DNA from: Thermodesulfobacteriota bacterium
Lineage (GTDB): Bacteria > Desulfobacterota > Anaeroferrophillalia > Anaeroferrophillales > Tharpellaceae
Assembly: GCA_024762675.1 (NCBI GenBank)
Contig: JANTGZ010000003.1
Span: forward strand, 1 to 62,565
Direction: 5' to 3'
Length of the DNA: 62,565 nt
Part shown: piece by piece, positions 1 to 9,223 of the stretch
How the letters are laid out: every line of letters starts with the position of its first letter
How positions within the stretch are numbered: position 1 is the first letter of the stretch
Notes under the pieces: generated by a model
Told to the model about the DNA's origin: nothing
The model's database searches: none
The model's input: only the letters and a program-made list of their open reading frames with translations
Program-made: the position numbers and the translations under genes

Positions 1-126
1 GATATCTTCAGTTATGCTTAATGTCATCTGATTACCTCGTAATGTTTTATTAGCGCTTTATATGATGCTTTTAGTATGTAATATTTAGTGATTAAAATCA
101 AGATTATTCTACAGTTGCTTAAATTT

Positions 127-377
127 TTTGTAACTATTCAGCGTAGTTCTTCCGCCTCTTTTTGCGGAGGGGGCGGGGGGGTGGTTTTTCGGAGCGTCTC
201 GGAAAGATTTCGTCGTTTTTATCAGCGAGCGAGAGCCCATTAGCATTGCAACTGTTTGAGCGCAGCGAGTTTTGCAATGCGGGCGAAGCGAGCGCTGGAA
301 AAACAGAAATCTTAACGTCGAAGCGGAGAAAAGCCGCCCCTGACCCCGGAAATTCAATCTCGCTGAATAGTTACAAA
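127..377. repeat. 251-bp MITE-like element with 17-bp terminal inverted repeats
   Basis: The ends are a perfect 17-bp inverted repeat: TTTGTAACTATTCAGCG at 127-143 and its reverse complement at 361-377. Nested pairs lie inside: AAGATTTC at 204-211 with GAAATCTT at 306-313, and GCATTGCAA at 243-251 with TTGCAATGC at 272-280. The whole unit could therefore fold as one long imperfect hairpin. It encodes no transposase; open frames across it look like by-products of the palindrome. A non-autonomous mobile element or dispersed intergenic repeat is the simplest reading, but only one copy was seen here. Confidence 0.6.
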
Positions 378-396
378 CAATCATCTATCAAGCCAA

Positions 397-519
397 ATGT
401 TTTCCACCAACTTCGACGAAAAAAGCCGCTCGACCACCGGCAGAGGCCTCGGCTTAAGCCTGGAATACTTCGGCCGTCAAAACTTCAGCCTGAGCTTCCA
501 ATTCAAGTTTCATCCCTAA
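397..519 (+). pseudogene. possible histidine-kinase C-terminal remnant
   Basis: A 40-codon frame ending in TAA directly beyond the inverted-repeat element reads like the end of a HATPase domain. It has a segment resembling an F-box (FSTNFDEKSR) followed by GRGLGLS, which matches the G2 box of sensor kinases. Nothing upstream in any frame extends it into a full domain, and no ribosome-binding site precedes its ATG. I read it as a decayed gene fragment. A chance frame is possible. Confidence 0.3.
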
Positions 520-649
520 AGAGGTCACTCGCCCTAAAAGCTATCCGCGTTTGAAATTACAGCGACTGAGTTTCTCTCTTATGGCATCATTGCTCCAGGT
601 AAAAAGCGGCCATTTTTTTTCTTGCCAGGTGTAATGATTCATTAACGTC

Positions 650-682
650 CTCTTATCGCTTCATATTATGAAGCGATAAGAG
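650..682. promoter_or_regulatory. perfect 16-bp palindrome (operator-like)
   Basis: CTCTTATCGCTTCATA and its exact reverse complement are separated by a single T. No T-run follows on either strand, so an intrinsic terminator is unlikely. The site lies about 185 bp upstream of the efflux operon and could be a dimeric repressor operator. No regulator gene sits beside it. Confidence 0.45.
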
Positions 683-741
683 CCTATTTACACTTCATAA
701 GCAAAGATTTTCTCTCTCATCTTTCGTAAACTTTACCAAAA

Positions 742-776
742 AGTAAAGTTCCGGTCAAACTGCGGTAAATTTCATC
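742..776 (+). promoter_or_regulatory. sigma-28-like promoter motif upstream of efflux operon
   Basis: TAAAGTTC, 10 bases, then GCGGTAAA resembles the FliA-type consensus TAAAGTTT-N11-GCCGATAA. A near-identical 17-base block (AGTAAAG[T/C]TCCGG[T/A]CAA) recurs at 8959-8975, upstream of the first arnT. The assignment to a sigma factor is inference; the shared block itself is directly visible. Confidence 0.3.
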
Positions 777-865
777 GTGTATAACAGAGTTGTAATCTGA
801 ACGACTCTTTTTACCGCACAAAAAAGAGCTTATGGTGAACATAGTGAAAAATCGAGGAGATTTAT

Positions 866-2305
866 ATGCGTAACTTTAGCAGAATTTTGCGGCATCCGGG
901 ATGGTTAATTTTGCTGCTGGTGGCCCTCACCGGTTGTGCCACTTATCAACCCGAGCATCTGACTCCGGAAAAAGTGGCGGCGGGATTAGAACCTCCAACT
1001 ATGCCGGCAGTTCGAACTCAGGCCGCAAGTTTTAAGCATCCTCTTTTACCGGAGGTGGCGTTTGATGACCGGGATGGCTTCGGGCCGGATGAAGTGGCGG
1101 TTTTGGCGGTGATTACTAATCCGCTTCTGCGGGCGGCCCGGGATCAGCGCGGCATCGCTTTAGCCCAGCTTCTGATTGCCGGGATTTTACCCAATTCGCA
1201 ACTCTCTTACGGTTTGGCAAGCCCGACCGGGAGTCATACCGGCGGCCTGGTTAACAGCTTTGATCTGGGTTTAAGCTGGAATTTCAGCTCTCTGATTTCA
1301 CGCCCGGCCCGGCTGGATGCGGCGCAGGCGCACGCAAAATCGATTGATCTTGAAATTGCCTGGCAGGAGTGGCAGGTGGCTGAAGCCGCCCGTTTGCATA
1401 CATTTCAGCTCTGTAATGCCAAAAAAGCTCTGGCAGTAGCCCGGCAAAGTACAACCGAACTCAATAAATTGAGAGATCAGGTTAAACTGGGGGTTGAGCT
1501 TAAAGTTAAAACCACGCTGGAACTGGCGACCGCTGAAAACCAGCTGCTGGAAGCGCGAAATCTACTTTTACAGGCACAAACCAAAGTCGAGCAGGAACGA
1601 CTGGCCCTGAATCGCAGCTTGGGCTGGCCCGCAGAAAAGGTAATTAATTTAGAGAAAAATATTACTCCCCGAATCGAATCGTCTTTAACGGTGCAAACTT
1701 TGACTCAGGAGGCGGCAAAACAACGGCTTGACCTGGTTGCCTTGAAACTTGGCTATGAAAGTCAGGAGGCCCGGGTTCGGGCGGCAATCCGCTCTCAATT
1801 TCCCCAGATAAGTTTAGGCTTAACCCGAGGCAAAGATACGGATGGGCTGAGGACAATCGGTTTCGGGGTTGATCTTGAGCTGCCGATTTTCGATCGTAAT
1901 CAAGGTGCTATTGCAAAAGAGCGGGCCAGCCGCAAACAGCTATTCGACGAATACCTGGCCCGTCTCTTTACCACACAATCCGATATTAACCAACTTGCCC
2001 GCACCATCAAGTCAACCCAGGCGCAAATTGCGGCCTACGACATCGCTTTAGCGGCGCAAAAGAAGTTATGCAAAAAATATCGCCAGGCAGCGGCCCTGGG
2101 GGAAATAGATATTTTCTCTTACTATCAAACGCAAAATGCTTTGTTACAAAAACAGACGCACAAAATTGCACTGGAACAACAGCTGATTGACTCCGGCATC
2201 GCTTTAGAGATCGCCTCAGGCCGTTACGGCCTTGTCGTTAGCAAAACTCCGCTGACAACCTTAAAATCGACAGACATGACAACCACAATGGAGGCCTCCA
2301 AATGA
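866..2305 (+). CDS. outer-membrane efflux lipoprotein (TolC/NodT family)
   Basis: Outer-membrane channel of a tripartite efflux system. The 479-residue product begins with a lipoprotein signal (lipobox LTGC, Cys at about residue 24), followed by the long alpha-helical repeats typical of OEP-family proteins, so it should be lipid-anchored and form a trimeric duct. A GAGGAG sequence at 854-859 supports the ATG at 866. Its stop overlaps the start of the periplasmic adaptor (ATGA), and the inner-membrane pump follows, giving the classical three-gene order. Substrate cannot be told from sequence. Confidence 0.88.
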   Translation: MRNFSRILRHPGWLILLLVALTGCATYQPEHLTPEKVAAGLEPPTMPAVRTQAASFKHPLLPEVAFDDRDGFGPDEVAVLAVITNPLLRAARDQRGIALAQLLIAGILPNSQLSYGLASPTGSHTGGLVNSFDLGLSWNFSSLISRPARLDAAQAHAKSIDLEIAWQEWQVAEAARLHTFQLCNAKKALAVARQSTTELNKLRDQVKLGVELKVKTTLELATAENQLLEARNLLLQAQTKVEQERLALNRSLGWPAEKVINLEKNITPRIESSLTVQTLTQEAAKQRLDLVALKLGYESQEARVRAAIRSQFPQISLGLTRGKDTDGLRTIGFGVDLELPIFDRNQGAIAKERASRKQLFDEYLARLFTTQSDINQLARTIKSTQAQIAAYDIALAAQKKLCKKYRQAAALGEIDIFSYYQTQNALLQKQTHKIALEQQLIDSGIALEIASGRYGLVVSKTPLTTLKSTDMTTTMEASK

Positions 2306-3402
2306 AACGTAAAACTAATGCTATTTTAATTGGTTTGGGAATTTTTTCTGCGCTGGCGTTCTTTAGTTTGAGTATCGATCCCGCCGGCTCGCAAGCTGCC
2401 AATCAAAAAACGGAAGAAAGTAAACTAAAAGAGTCTGACCTGATGCAAACCGCGCTGCCTCAACGCCGCAATTTCAACGCCACCAGAGCCTGGTTTGGTC
2501 AGGTCAAAAGCCTTAATAAAATATATCTTAAAACTTTGGCAGATGGCCGAATTGTCAGTATCAAACGGGAGGAGGGCGAGAAGGTTAAGGCCGGTGATGA
2601 GATTATGACCCTCGGCGGCCCAATGGTTGAAAATCGTTTACAGGTTTTACAACGTCAATCTAAAAACCTTAAGAAACAATTGCTCCGCGCCCGGAAGCTG
2701 CGCAACCTAAAACAGGCCGCAGCCAAACAGCAGATGGCAAGTATTGATGAATTGAATCAGGTTTTAGGGCTCTGTGACCGTTTGCAAAACGAGCTCGACA
2801 ATAACCGGCAGAACTTATTGCAGTTAGAGAGTGCGATTCACATAAAAGCCTTAGACAACGGTATCTTTACGTTACGCCGGGTCGCGGTCGGTCAGGATGT
2901 GGCGCAAGGTGAAATTCTGGCTGAGATTATCACTCCTGGACAGATATATATTGGCGCCACCTGTTTTCCGCCGGAGGGAACCACCCTTACCGGAAAAACG
3001 GTATTCATCAATCGCAATACTGAAAAACCTGTGCCCGCCACAATCACGACCGTTCTTCCACAACGAACTGCGGCCGGAGCCCAGGCGCTGCGGATTACCG
3101 CGGCCGCTCTGAATCAGTATCTGCAACCCGGAGAGACGGTTTCCGGTACCGTTATTCTGGCACAGCATCAAAAGGTTCTGGCCCTGCCGGAGAGTGCTAT
3201 CGTGCGCGACGAAAAAGATTCAACCTTTATCTTTACCCGGCAAAAATCGGGCTTTAAGAAAAGGAAAGTAACTACCGGTTTAAGCGACAAAGGCTGGGTC
3301 GAAATTGTCTCTGGAATTACGGCAACAGATGAGATCGTAATCTCCGGTGCATACGAACTTTTTTATCAGAATTTCAATAAAATTTATAAGGTAGTTGACT
3401 AA
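2302..3402 (+). CDS. RND efflux periplasmic adaptor (membrane fusion protein)
   Basis: The adaptor should link the inner-membrane pump to the outer-membrane channel. The 366-residue protein has an N-terminal hydrophobic segment, a lipoyl/biotinyl-like half motif (about residues 80-105, with GEKVKAGDEIM), a Lys/Gln-rich alpha-hairpin (about 110-175), the second lipoyl half (about 180-210) and C-terminal beta-barrel and membrane-proximal regions. It is translationally coupled on both sides: ATGA with the channel gene and TAATG with the pump gene. Family is clear; substrate is unknown. Confidence 0.87.
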   Translation: MKRKTNAILIGLGIFSALAFFSLSIDPAGSQAANQKTEESKLKESDLMQTALPQRRNFNATRAWFGQVKSLNKIYLKTLADGRIVSIKREEGEKVKAGDEIMTLGGPMVENRLQVLQRQSKNLKKQLLRARKLRNLKQAAAKQQMASIDELNQVLGLCDRLQNELDNNRQNLLQLESAIHIKALDNGIFTLRRVAVGQDVAQGEILAEIITPGQIYIGATCFPPEGTTLTGKTVFINRNTEKPVPATITTVLPQRTAAGAQALRITAAALNQYLQPGETVSGTVILAQHQKVLALPESAIVRDEKDSTFIFTRQKSGFKKRKVTTGLSDKGWVEIVSGITATDEIVISGAYELFYQNFNKIYKVVD

Positions 3403-6400
3403 TGCGAGCTTTACTGAAAATCTTTGTCAAAAAACCTCTGGCGACTCTCTTGATTGTAATCTTTATGGCCATTTCCGGGATCTACGCAGCCCGGCATATG
3501 CCGGTTGATCTTTTCCCCAATTTGGAGATTCCGGTCGTAAATATTATTACCCATTATCCTGGGGCCGGCCCGGCGGATATGGAAAGATTGGTAACCCGGC
3601 CGATTGAGGATGAAATCCGCACTATTCCCGGAGTTAAACGTGTGGCTTCGACTTCGGCCCAGGGTCTGGCACAGGTGACGGCGGAATTCAGCTGGGGGAC
3701 AACGGTACGGGATGCCCGGCAGTTGGTTCAGTCCCGACTGGCTCGGCTCAGTGGCCGGCTGCCGGCCGAAGCCGCGCCCCGGCTGGAGAATATTGGCACT
3801 ACTTTAGAAGAGGTTTGCGGTTATGTCATCTATGGCACCAATGACCCGGTAACCTTGCGTAATCGGGTACGGCACGATCTTGTCGGCCGCTTGATGAACG
3901 CTGCCGGAGTCTCTTCGGTCGAGGTTTTAGGCGGCGATAAACGCGCTTTCTATCTGGAAATTAAACCGCAGGCGTTGATCCATCTTAAGCTCACAATTGC
4001 CGATATTACGACCATTTTAGAGAAACACAATATCGCTGCGGTTACCGGCTATCTCGATCAATCCGGCAAAGAGTACCTGATTCGCGGCGATGCCCGGCTC
4101 AAGGATCTCGATGATCTTAAATCTCTGCCTCTGCGTCAGGATGGCGCAAATTCAATTCTCTTAGGTGATGTTGCGAAAATCTATGCCGGCACCGCGCCGC
4201 GCCACTATGTTGTTCACGGTGACTGCCGGCCGGCGGTGGCGATTATTGTCAGAAAACAGCCCGGAGCCAGCACCATTAAAGTAGTCAGCAGCGTCGATAA
4301 AGCGCTTGCCGATCTGGCCCGCCTGCTGCCGGGCAACGCCCATATCAAAAAATTCTATGATCAGTCCGAAATCATCAAAGCTTCCCGCGATGAAATTATC
4401 TACGATCTTTTAATCGGGGCCCTGCTTGCCGTTCTGGTTCTCTATTTCTTCCTGGGCTCACTAAAACCAACCCTGATTGTGGCGCTGACGATTCCGGTAA
4501 CTTTTCTCGCCACAATCGCCATTATGCAGGGTTTGGGGATGAGTCTTAATGTGATCACAATGACCGCCTTAACCTTGGCCATCGGGATGATTGTTGATGA
4601 TGCAATTGTGGTTTCCGAAAATATTTTTCGCCACGCCGAATTCAGCCCGGATGCGGCTCAAGCGAGCATTGATGGGGCTTTCGAGATTGCCGGCCCCGAT
4701 GCTTCCGGCACCTTGACAACGGTAGCCGCATTTTTGCCGCTCTTATTAATGACCGGCATCGCTGCAGTCTTTATGCGCCCGTTCGGCCTGACTATCAGTG
4801 CCGCTTTAATCATTTCGCTATTTCTCTCACTAACAATGGTGCCCACCCTTTTTGGCCGCCTTAAAAAACTAAAGGAGCGGCGCCAAAATTTTCTCGGGGC
4901 CCGGCTTTTAAACCGTCTCGATGCGGCCCTGCAAGCAACCCTAAAACACTCTTTTCAACATCGAAAAAGTGTCTTATGCCTGGCCGTACTCTCCTTAGGT
5001 ATTGCCGGACTGGCAGCATTCCTGGGTAAGGCCGCCGTGTTACCGCCGATTGACGAGGGCGCAATTCTTATTGAATATGTTATGCCGCCCGGAACCTCAC
5101 TCAAAGAGAGCAATCGCATCGGCGACCGCCTTGATCATATAGCTTTGGCTGACAAAGCGGTAGCTTGTGTCTATCGCCGCACCGGTTCACCCGGCGACGG
5201 TTATCAACTCGAAGGGGTTAATAAAGGTGAATTACTGATTAAACTCAAAGAGAAAAAGGTTCGCACCCGTGATGTTGAAGCGATAACCCGGAGCCTAAAG
5301 AGATCTTTTGCCAAAATTCAAGGCCCGGTTTTTCTTTACCATCAGCCGACGCAGGAGAAGATCGACGAAAGTTTTTCCGGCCTGCCGGCACTTTTTGGTG
5401 TAACCATTTACGGTACTGACGTTAATAAACTTATCACACTCGCCAACCAGGTCGAAGATATTCTGACAACTGAGACGGCGGTTGCCAACGTTGTCAACAA
5501 TACCAAAATCAAGGTGCCGCAGATCGATATCCGGATTAACTACCCGGCCCTGGCACAATTTGGCGTTGACGTTGCCAATGTTTTAAATACCTTGCAGGCG
5601 GCCCGCGCCGGAATGACGGCGACCCGGATTATCCGTCAGAAAGAGGAGGTTTCGGTGTTGGTTAAACTTAAAACCTCCGGTACGCCCGATTTGGAAAAAC
5701 TCGCCCAACTGCCGATAATCACGGCTGCAGGTGGGTGGGTGCCGTTGGCAAAAGTGGCAACTCTGAAATTAAGCCACGCTCCGGCCGCGATCACCCGGCT
5801 GAATGGTCAGCGTCAACTAACGCTCTTAGCTGAAGTTGACGGCAACATTCTCGATGTCGTTAAAAATCTTAAGGATAAATTTAAGGCCATCAATCTGCCG
5901 CCGGGCTACAGCATCGATTTCACCGGGCAATATCATGTAATGATTGAAACAGCGATTGAGATGATCTTTGCGGTGCTCGCAGCAATGGCCTTAATCTATC
6001 TGATTATGGCGATTCAGTTCAGCTCCTGGAAACAGCCTCTGATAATTCTCGCAACGGTGCCGCTCTCTCTGGTCGGCGCCCTGATCGGACTTTTCTTAAG
6101 CGGCCAGGGGCTCGATATCTCAGTCGGCATGGGTACGGTAACTCTGGTTGGCATTGCGGTCAATAACGCCATCGTCCTGATTGACTTTGCCAACCAGGAG
6201 GTCAAAGCGGGTAAAACCCGGGCCGCAGCCCTGCTTGCAGCCGCCTCAGTCCGCCTGCGTCCAATCCTTCTGACCACGTTGACGACAATTGCCGCCCTTT
6301 TGCCGACCGCAATCGGCACCACGATCGGCTCTAAAATTTTTCAACCCTTTGCCATCACGGTAATCGGCGGCCTTCTGGTCGGCATTCTCGCAACCTTGAT

Positions 6401-6431
6401 AGTCGTCCCGACGATTGCCTCAAGTTCGTAA
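3402..6431 (+). CDS. RND efflux permease (AcrB/HAE-type)
   Basis: Proton-driven inner-membrane pump of the RND superfamily, 1009 residues, close to the usual length. It starts with the standard first helix and the DLFPNLEIP segment. Helix 4 contains the adjacent aspartates D399-D400 in a GMIVDDAIVVSEN context, which are the proton-relay residues of HAE-type (drug and hydrophobic compound) pumps; metal exporters of the CusA type differ at this place. The C-terminus stops soon after the last helix. The gene ends 44 bp before a GC-rich hairpin. It is the last gene of the efflux operon. Confidence 0.9.
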   Translation: MRALLKIFVKKPLATLLIVIFMAISGIYAARHMPVDLFPNLEIPVVNIITHYPGAGPADMERLVTRPIEDEIRTIPGVKRVASTSAQGLAQVTAEFSWGTTVRDARQLVQSRLARLSGRLPAEAAPRLENIGTTLEEVCGYVIYGTNDPVTLRNRVRHDLVGRLMNAAGVSSVEVLGGDKRAFYLEIKPQALIHLKLTIADITTILEKHNIAAVTGYLDQSGKEYLIRGDARLKDLDDLKSLPLRQDGANSILLGDVAKIYAGTAPRHYVVHGDCRPAVAIIVRKQPGASTIKVVSSVDKALADLARLLPGNAHIKKFYDQSEIIKASRDEIIYDLLIGALLAVLVLYFFLGSLKPTLIVALTIPVTFLATIAIMQGLGMSLNVITMTALTLAIGMIVDDAIVVSENIFRHAEFSPDAAQASIDGAFEIAGPDASGTLTTVAAFLPLLLMTGIAAVFMRPFGLTISAALIISLFLSLTMVPTLFGRLKKLKERRQNFLGARLLNRLDAALQATLKHSFQHRKSVLCLAVLSLGIAGLAAFLGKAAVLPPIDEGAILIEYVMPPGTSLKESNRIGDRLDHIALADKAVACVYRRTGSPGDGYQLEGVNKGELLIKLKEKKVRTRDVEAITRSLKRSFAKIQGPVFLYHQPTQEKIDESFSGLPALFGVTIYGTDVNKLITLANQVEDILTTETAVANVVNNTKIKVPQIDIRINYPALAQFGVDVANVLNTLQAARAGMTATRIIRQKEEVSVLVKLKTSGTPDLEKLAQLPIITAAGGWVPLAKVATLKLSHAPAAITRLNGQRQLTLLAEVDGNILDVVKNLKDKFKAINLPPGYSIDFTGQYHVMIETAIEMIFAVLAAMALIYLIMAIQFSSWKQPLIILATVPLSLVGALIGLFLSGQGLDISVGMGTVTLVGIAVNNAIVLIDFANQEVKAGKTRAAALLAAASVRLRPILLTTLTTIAALLPTAIGTTIGSKIFQPFAITVIGGLLVGILATLIVVPTIASSS

Positions 6432-6475
6432 GGTGTAAGTGACAGTGAACTTCAAACCAACCAGCTGATCTCTGC

Positions 6476-6502
6476 AAAGAAACCGCCCCCCCCGGTTTCT
6501 TT
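6476..6502 (+). terminator. hairpin after RND operon
   Basis: AAAGAAACCG and CGGTTTCTTT form a 10-bp perfect stem around a loop of seven C. The 3' arm itself ends in TTT. It probably ends the efflux transcript, although the classical long U-tract is missing. Confidence 0.5.
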
Positions 6503-6518
6503 GTCCCAAAATATCAAA

Positions 6519-6553
6519 TCTTCACAAACCCTTCACAATAGAAGCACTATAGA
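6519..6553 (+). promoter_or_regulatory. putative response-regulator direct repeat plus -10
   Basis: TCTTCA at 6519-6524 and CCTTCA at 6530-6535 are spaced at 11 bp, one DNA turn, as expected for an OmpR/PhoB-family dimer binding in tandem. A possible -10 (TATAGA, 6548-6553) follows. The same arrangement stands before the sulfatase-fold transferase gene and before arnB. Here it precedes a decayed glycosyltransferase gene. Confidence 0.5.
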
Positions 6554-6710
6554 CAACCCAAACCATAATGGATACACAACTTAGTCTTTTATGCCACAAT
6601 CGCGCCTCGGACAGACTATCACCCTTCAATTTTAAGTTTTCACGGCAAAGCTCTATCAAGTAGAGAAGCTTACCCCGATCTACGGGATCAAAAATGATAA
6701 TGTCTTAATC

Positions 6711-8398
6711 ATGTTTTCTTGCAGACCATCAAGGACTACCGGAGAAAAGAGCCATAAGCCAAGAATGTGGGGTTGTCCTCTGACCCCACTTCTACTACTG
6801 GCGACAGTTCTGCGCATAATCTCTCTATCCAGAGAACCTCTTATTAATCCAGATGGCATTGCCTATATCCTGCAAGCCAAAGCTTTCTACCTGCAACAAG
6901 CCGATCAGATCCTGACAGCTTACCCCTACCCGACCAATCTATCATTGATGATTGCCGGAATCTATCATTTTTTGGGAGACTGGATCCTGGCCGGACAATT
7001 GATATCCCTATTTTTCAGCCTGCTAACAATTATACCTCTCTATTCTCTTAGCCGAATTTTTTGGTCCCGCTGGATATCATTTTCAATCGTCACCCTTTAT
7101 GAGGTCTCACCCGTGTTCGTTGAACTTTCCCATGGGATTATCAGAGGCCCGCAATTCTGGTTCTTTCTAGTTCTCGGACTTTGGGGATTCTGCCGTTTTC
7201 TGGATCTAAAAGAACCGCCCCGCTACTACTTATTGATTACCTCTTTTGCCTTCATCATGGCGGCTTGGAGCCGCATTGAGGGGCCGCTCCCTCTACTGCT
7301 GGCAACCTGCTGGCTCCTCATTTTTTCTCATTATCGCAAAAGTCGTTGCCGGGTTACCTTTTTTTGCCTTTCTGCTTGATTCTGCTCTTTTCGGGATTGC
7401 TCGCTTATAGTCAGGACTGCCCTTCAATCTACGCCCTGAAAATTATAGCCCAAGGTTTAAACGATCGCCTGCTGGCCGCAATGAACCGTTTCATATGGCT
7501 TCTAAATGCCCTCCTAGACTTAAAATGCAACCCGCCACAAGGTGTCGCCCCCAACTTTTTTGATGAGCTCAGAAACCTGATTTGTTTTCTGGCCTTAGGG
7601 GTGACCAGCCATTCTCTACGTAAAACTTTTGGCATCATTTTTTTCTTGATTACTATTTTTGGACTTATAAAAAATAGAGTTTTAAAAGAAGAAGAAAATA
7701 AACAACACCCAAGATTTTTCCTCACAATTTTAGTTTTAAGCGGTACTTTCCTGATCTATATACAAATTTTGCTTAACTGGTGCAGCAGTTAAAGGTTTGT
7801 TGCACTAATCTACTTTCCCGCCTTGATCTTCTCCGGTTATGGCTTCAACAAGCTATTCTTTTATTTGCAAAAAATCAAACCCCTCCCCAACCGGACTTCA
7901 TATATCGTTATCTGCTTACTGCTTCTCTCTTGCTCGCTCCCATCTATTCTCAAGAAAAGTCACCTCAGTCGTGCCGTAGCTTTTAAAGAATTTGGGCAGG
8001 TTTTGGCCGAAACCCACAATGGCAACCAGACGCTCCGCTTGTGCAGTACTTCAAAAAAAGTTCTATTTACCCATTTCTATGCCCATTTAAACCAGCCCAC
8101 AATCTCCTCTTCCTGGAAACAGTGTGACATCTTAAAAGTTGACAACCTTGAGTTAAACTCACTTTATGACGCTAAATACGACTATCTACTGTTTTCGAAA
8201 CAGGATGGCGGCCGTCAACGTTTTCTCGAACTGACTGAAAAAGAGATCAATAAAAATGTTATCGTAATAATGGAAAAGAATACAAAAAAATTTGGGTTGC
8301 TAACTCTTTTTGCCTTACGGCCACGGAGAAGAGATGCACCCTGCCCTGAACCAACAAAAGAGACCATCAATCTCACATCAGACCAGAAGACGGCTTGA
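6711..8398 (+). pseudogene. broken GT39/PMT-type membrane glycosyltransferase
   Basis: Three consecutive pieces read as one membrane glycosyltransferase of the GT-C fold. The first (6711-7379) has the first-loop acidic region (NPDGIAYILQAKAF) and many hydrophobic helices. A frameshift near the T7 run at 7362-7368 moves coding to another frame. That frame is then cut by an in-frame TAA at 7790-7792 and continues without loss of similarity (RFVALIYFPALIFSGYGF, the usual RY...GYG helix) to 8398. One frameshift and one nonsense codon make it non-functional, unless both are sequencing errors. It lies in the lipid A island behind a regulon-type site, so it may once have added a sugar to the envelope. 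Confidence 0.75.
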
Positions 8399-8454
8399 GC
8401 CAATAAAAGAAATTATAACATGAATCAGGCAATATCTTATTTGGAGGTCAATCT

Positions 8455-8918
8455 ATGAGAATTATTCTTGTTGAAGATGATCTACTAATTGGGGCCGCGG
8501 TACAGCAGGCGCTCCGTCGTCCGGCGCCGGCAGGGGATTGCCGGACCGATAATCAGCAATGGAATATTAACCCTCGATCCAGCCTCTCACGAAGTGAACC
8601 GCGACGACAACAGTCACAGGTTGAGAGCCCGTGAATTTTCTCTGCTCAGCGAAAATCTGACCCGGGCCCAAGATAACGAGGTTTTATCAAGGTTAAAGAT
8701 AGCGGTCCTGGCATCCCGGAAGATGAATTAGCCCAGATGTTTGAACCCTTCCGCCGGTCAAAGGATGCCAAGAGCCCAGCAACGGTCTCGGCCTGGCCAT
8801 CAGCCATGAAATAGCCACCCGGCTGGGCGGTCAAATCCAATTAAAGAAGCATTCCCAAGGTGGCCTGATATTCATTTACAACCAACCTTTTATATTTAGG
8901 ACAGTAACCCCTTTATGA
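8455..8918 (+). pseudogene. degraded two-component pair (OmpR-type regulator and kinase)
   Basis: A good ribosome-binding site (GGAGG, 8443-8447) leads into MRIILVEDDLLIGAAVQQAL, a normal response-regulator start, but the frame is lost within about 25 codons. Another frame (about 8530-8660) encodes pieces of the winged-helix DNA-binding domain (GILTLDPASHEV, LRAREFSLL). From about 8694 a sensor-kinase end appears: DSGPGIPEDELAQMFEPF, then after a further frameshift NGLGLAISHEIATRLGG, ending at 8918. Receiver core, HTH core, sensor and H-box are all missing. This is a two-component operon shrunk by several deletions. An intact pair of the same general type lies at 28431-30524. Confidence 0.8.
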
Positions 8919-8958
8919 ACCCACGAACCAGCAAACAAACGCAGAAGACTTACTAATA

Positions 8959-8988
8959 AGTAAAGCTCCGGACAAGTTACGGAAAACC
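8959..8988 (+). promoter_or_regulatory. second copy of sigma-28-like motif
   Basis: AGTAAAGCTCCGGACAA (8959-8975) matches the block at 742-758 at 15 of 17 positions. Read as a promoter it gives TAAAGCTC-N10-ACGGAAAA. It lies about 240 bp upstream of arnT copy 1 and could drive it independently of the direct-repeat site at 9083. The assignment is tentative. Confidence 0.3.
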
Positions 8989-9082
8989 TGATCTGACATA
9001 AATACTCCTGCCCTTGAAAAAGCCACATGCCCCGACTGACAATCTGCTAAAAAATTTGCTCAAAATTATAAAGATTTTCACC

Positions 9083-9113
9083 TCCTAAGTTTATCCTAAG
9101 TTTCCGTAGATAG
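9083..9113 (+). promoter_or_regulatory. direct repeat TCCTAAG at 11-bp period upstream of arnT copy 1
   Basis: Two exact TCCTAAG copies (9083-9089 and 9094-9100) repeat every 11 bp, the geometry of PmrA/PhoB-type sites. The half-site differs from TCTTCA at the other island promoters, so it may be a variant site or belong to another regulator. A TAGATA hexamer at 9107-9112 could be the -10. The arnT start is 111 bp further on. Confidence 0.5.
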
Positions 9114-9223
9114 AAAAACAAATCCTTCAGAAAAGCCGCAACAAGGCAATATAGCTATCGGTGTTTTTCACATTTTCCCAAAGCTGCCAAAAAACACTTC
9201 CCAATGACAAGGACTTCCAATCA

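Noticed and set aside
162..554. 130-residue open frame on the plus strand
   Set aside because: It runs through the inverted-repeat element and has no domain or ribosome-binding site; its mirror frame on the other strand is open too, as expected for a palindrome.
3402..6431. RND pump as a heavy-metal (CusA-type) exporter
   Set aside because: The helix-4 DD pair and lack of a CusA-type methionine pattern point to the HAE class.
9161..9223. Upstream GTG start for arnT copy 1
   Set aside because: It adds 21 residues not matched by copy 2 and has no ribosome-binding site; ATG 9224 aligns with the paralogue.
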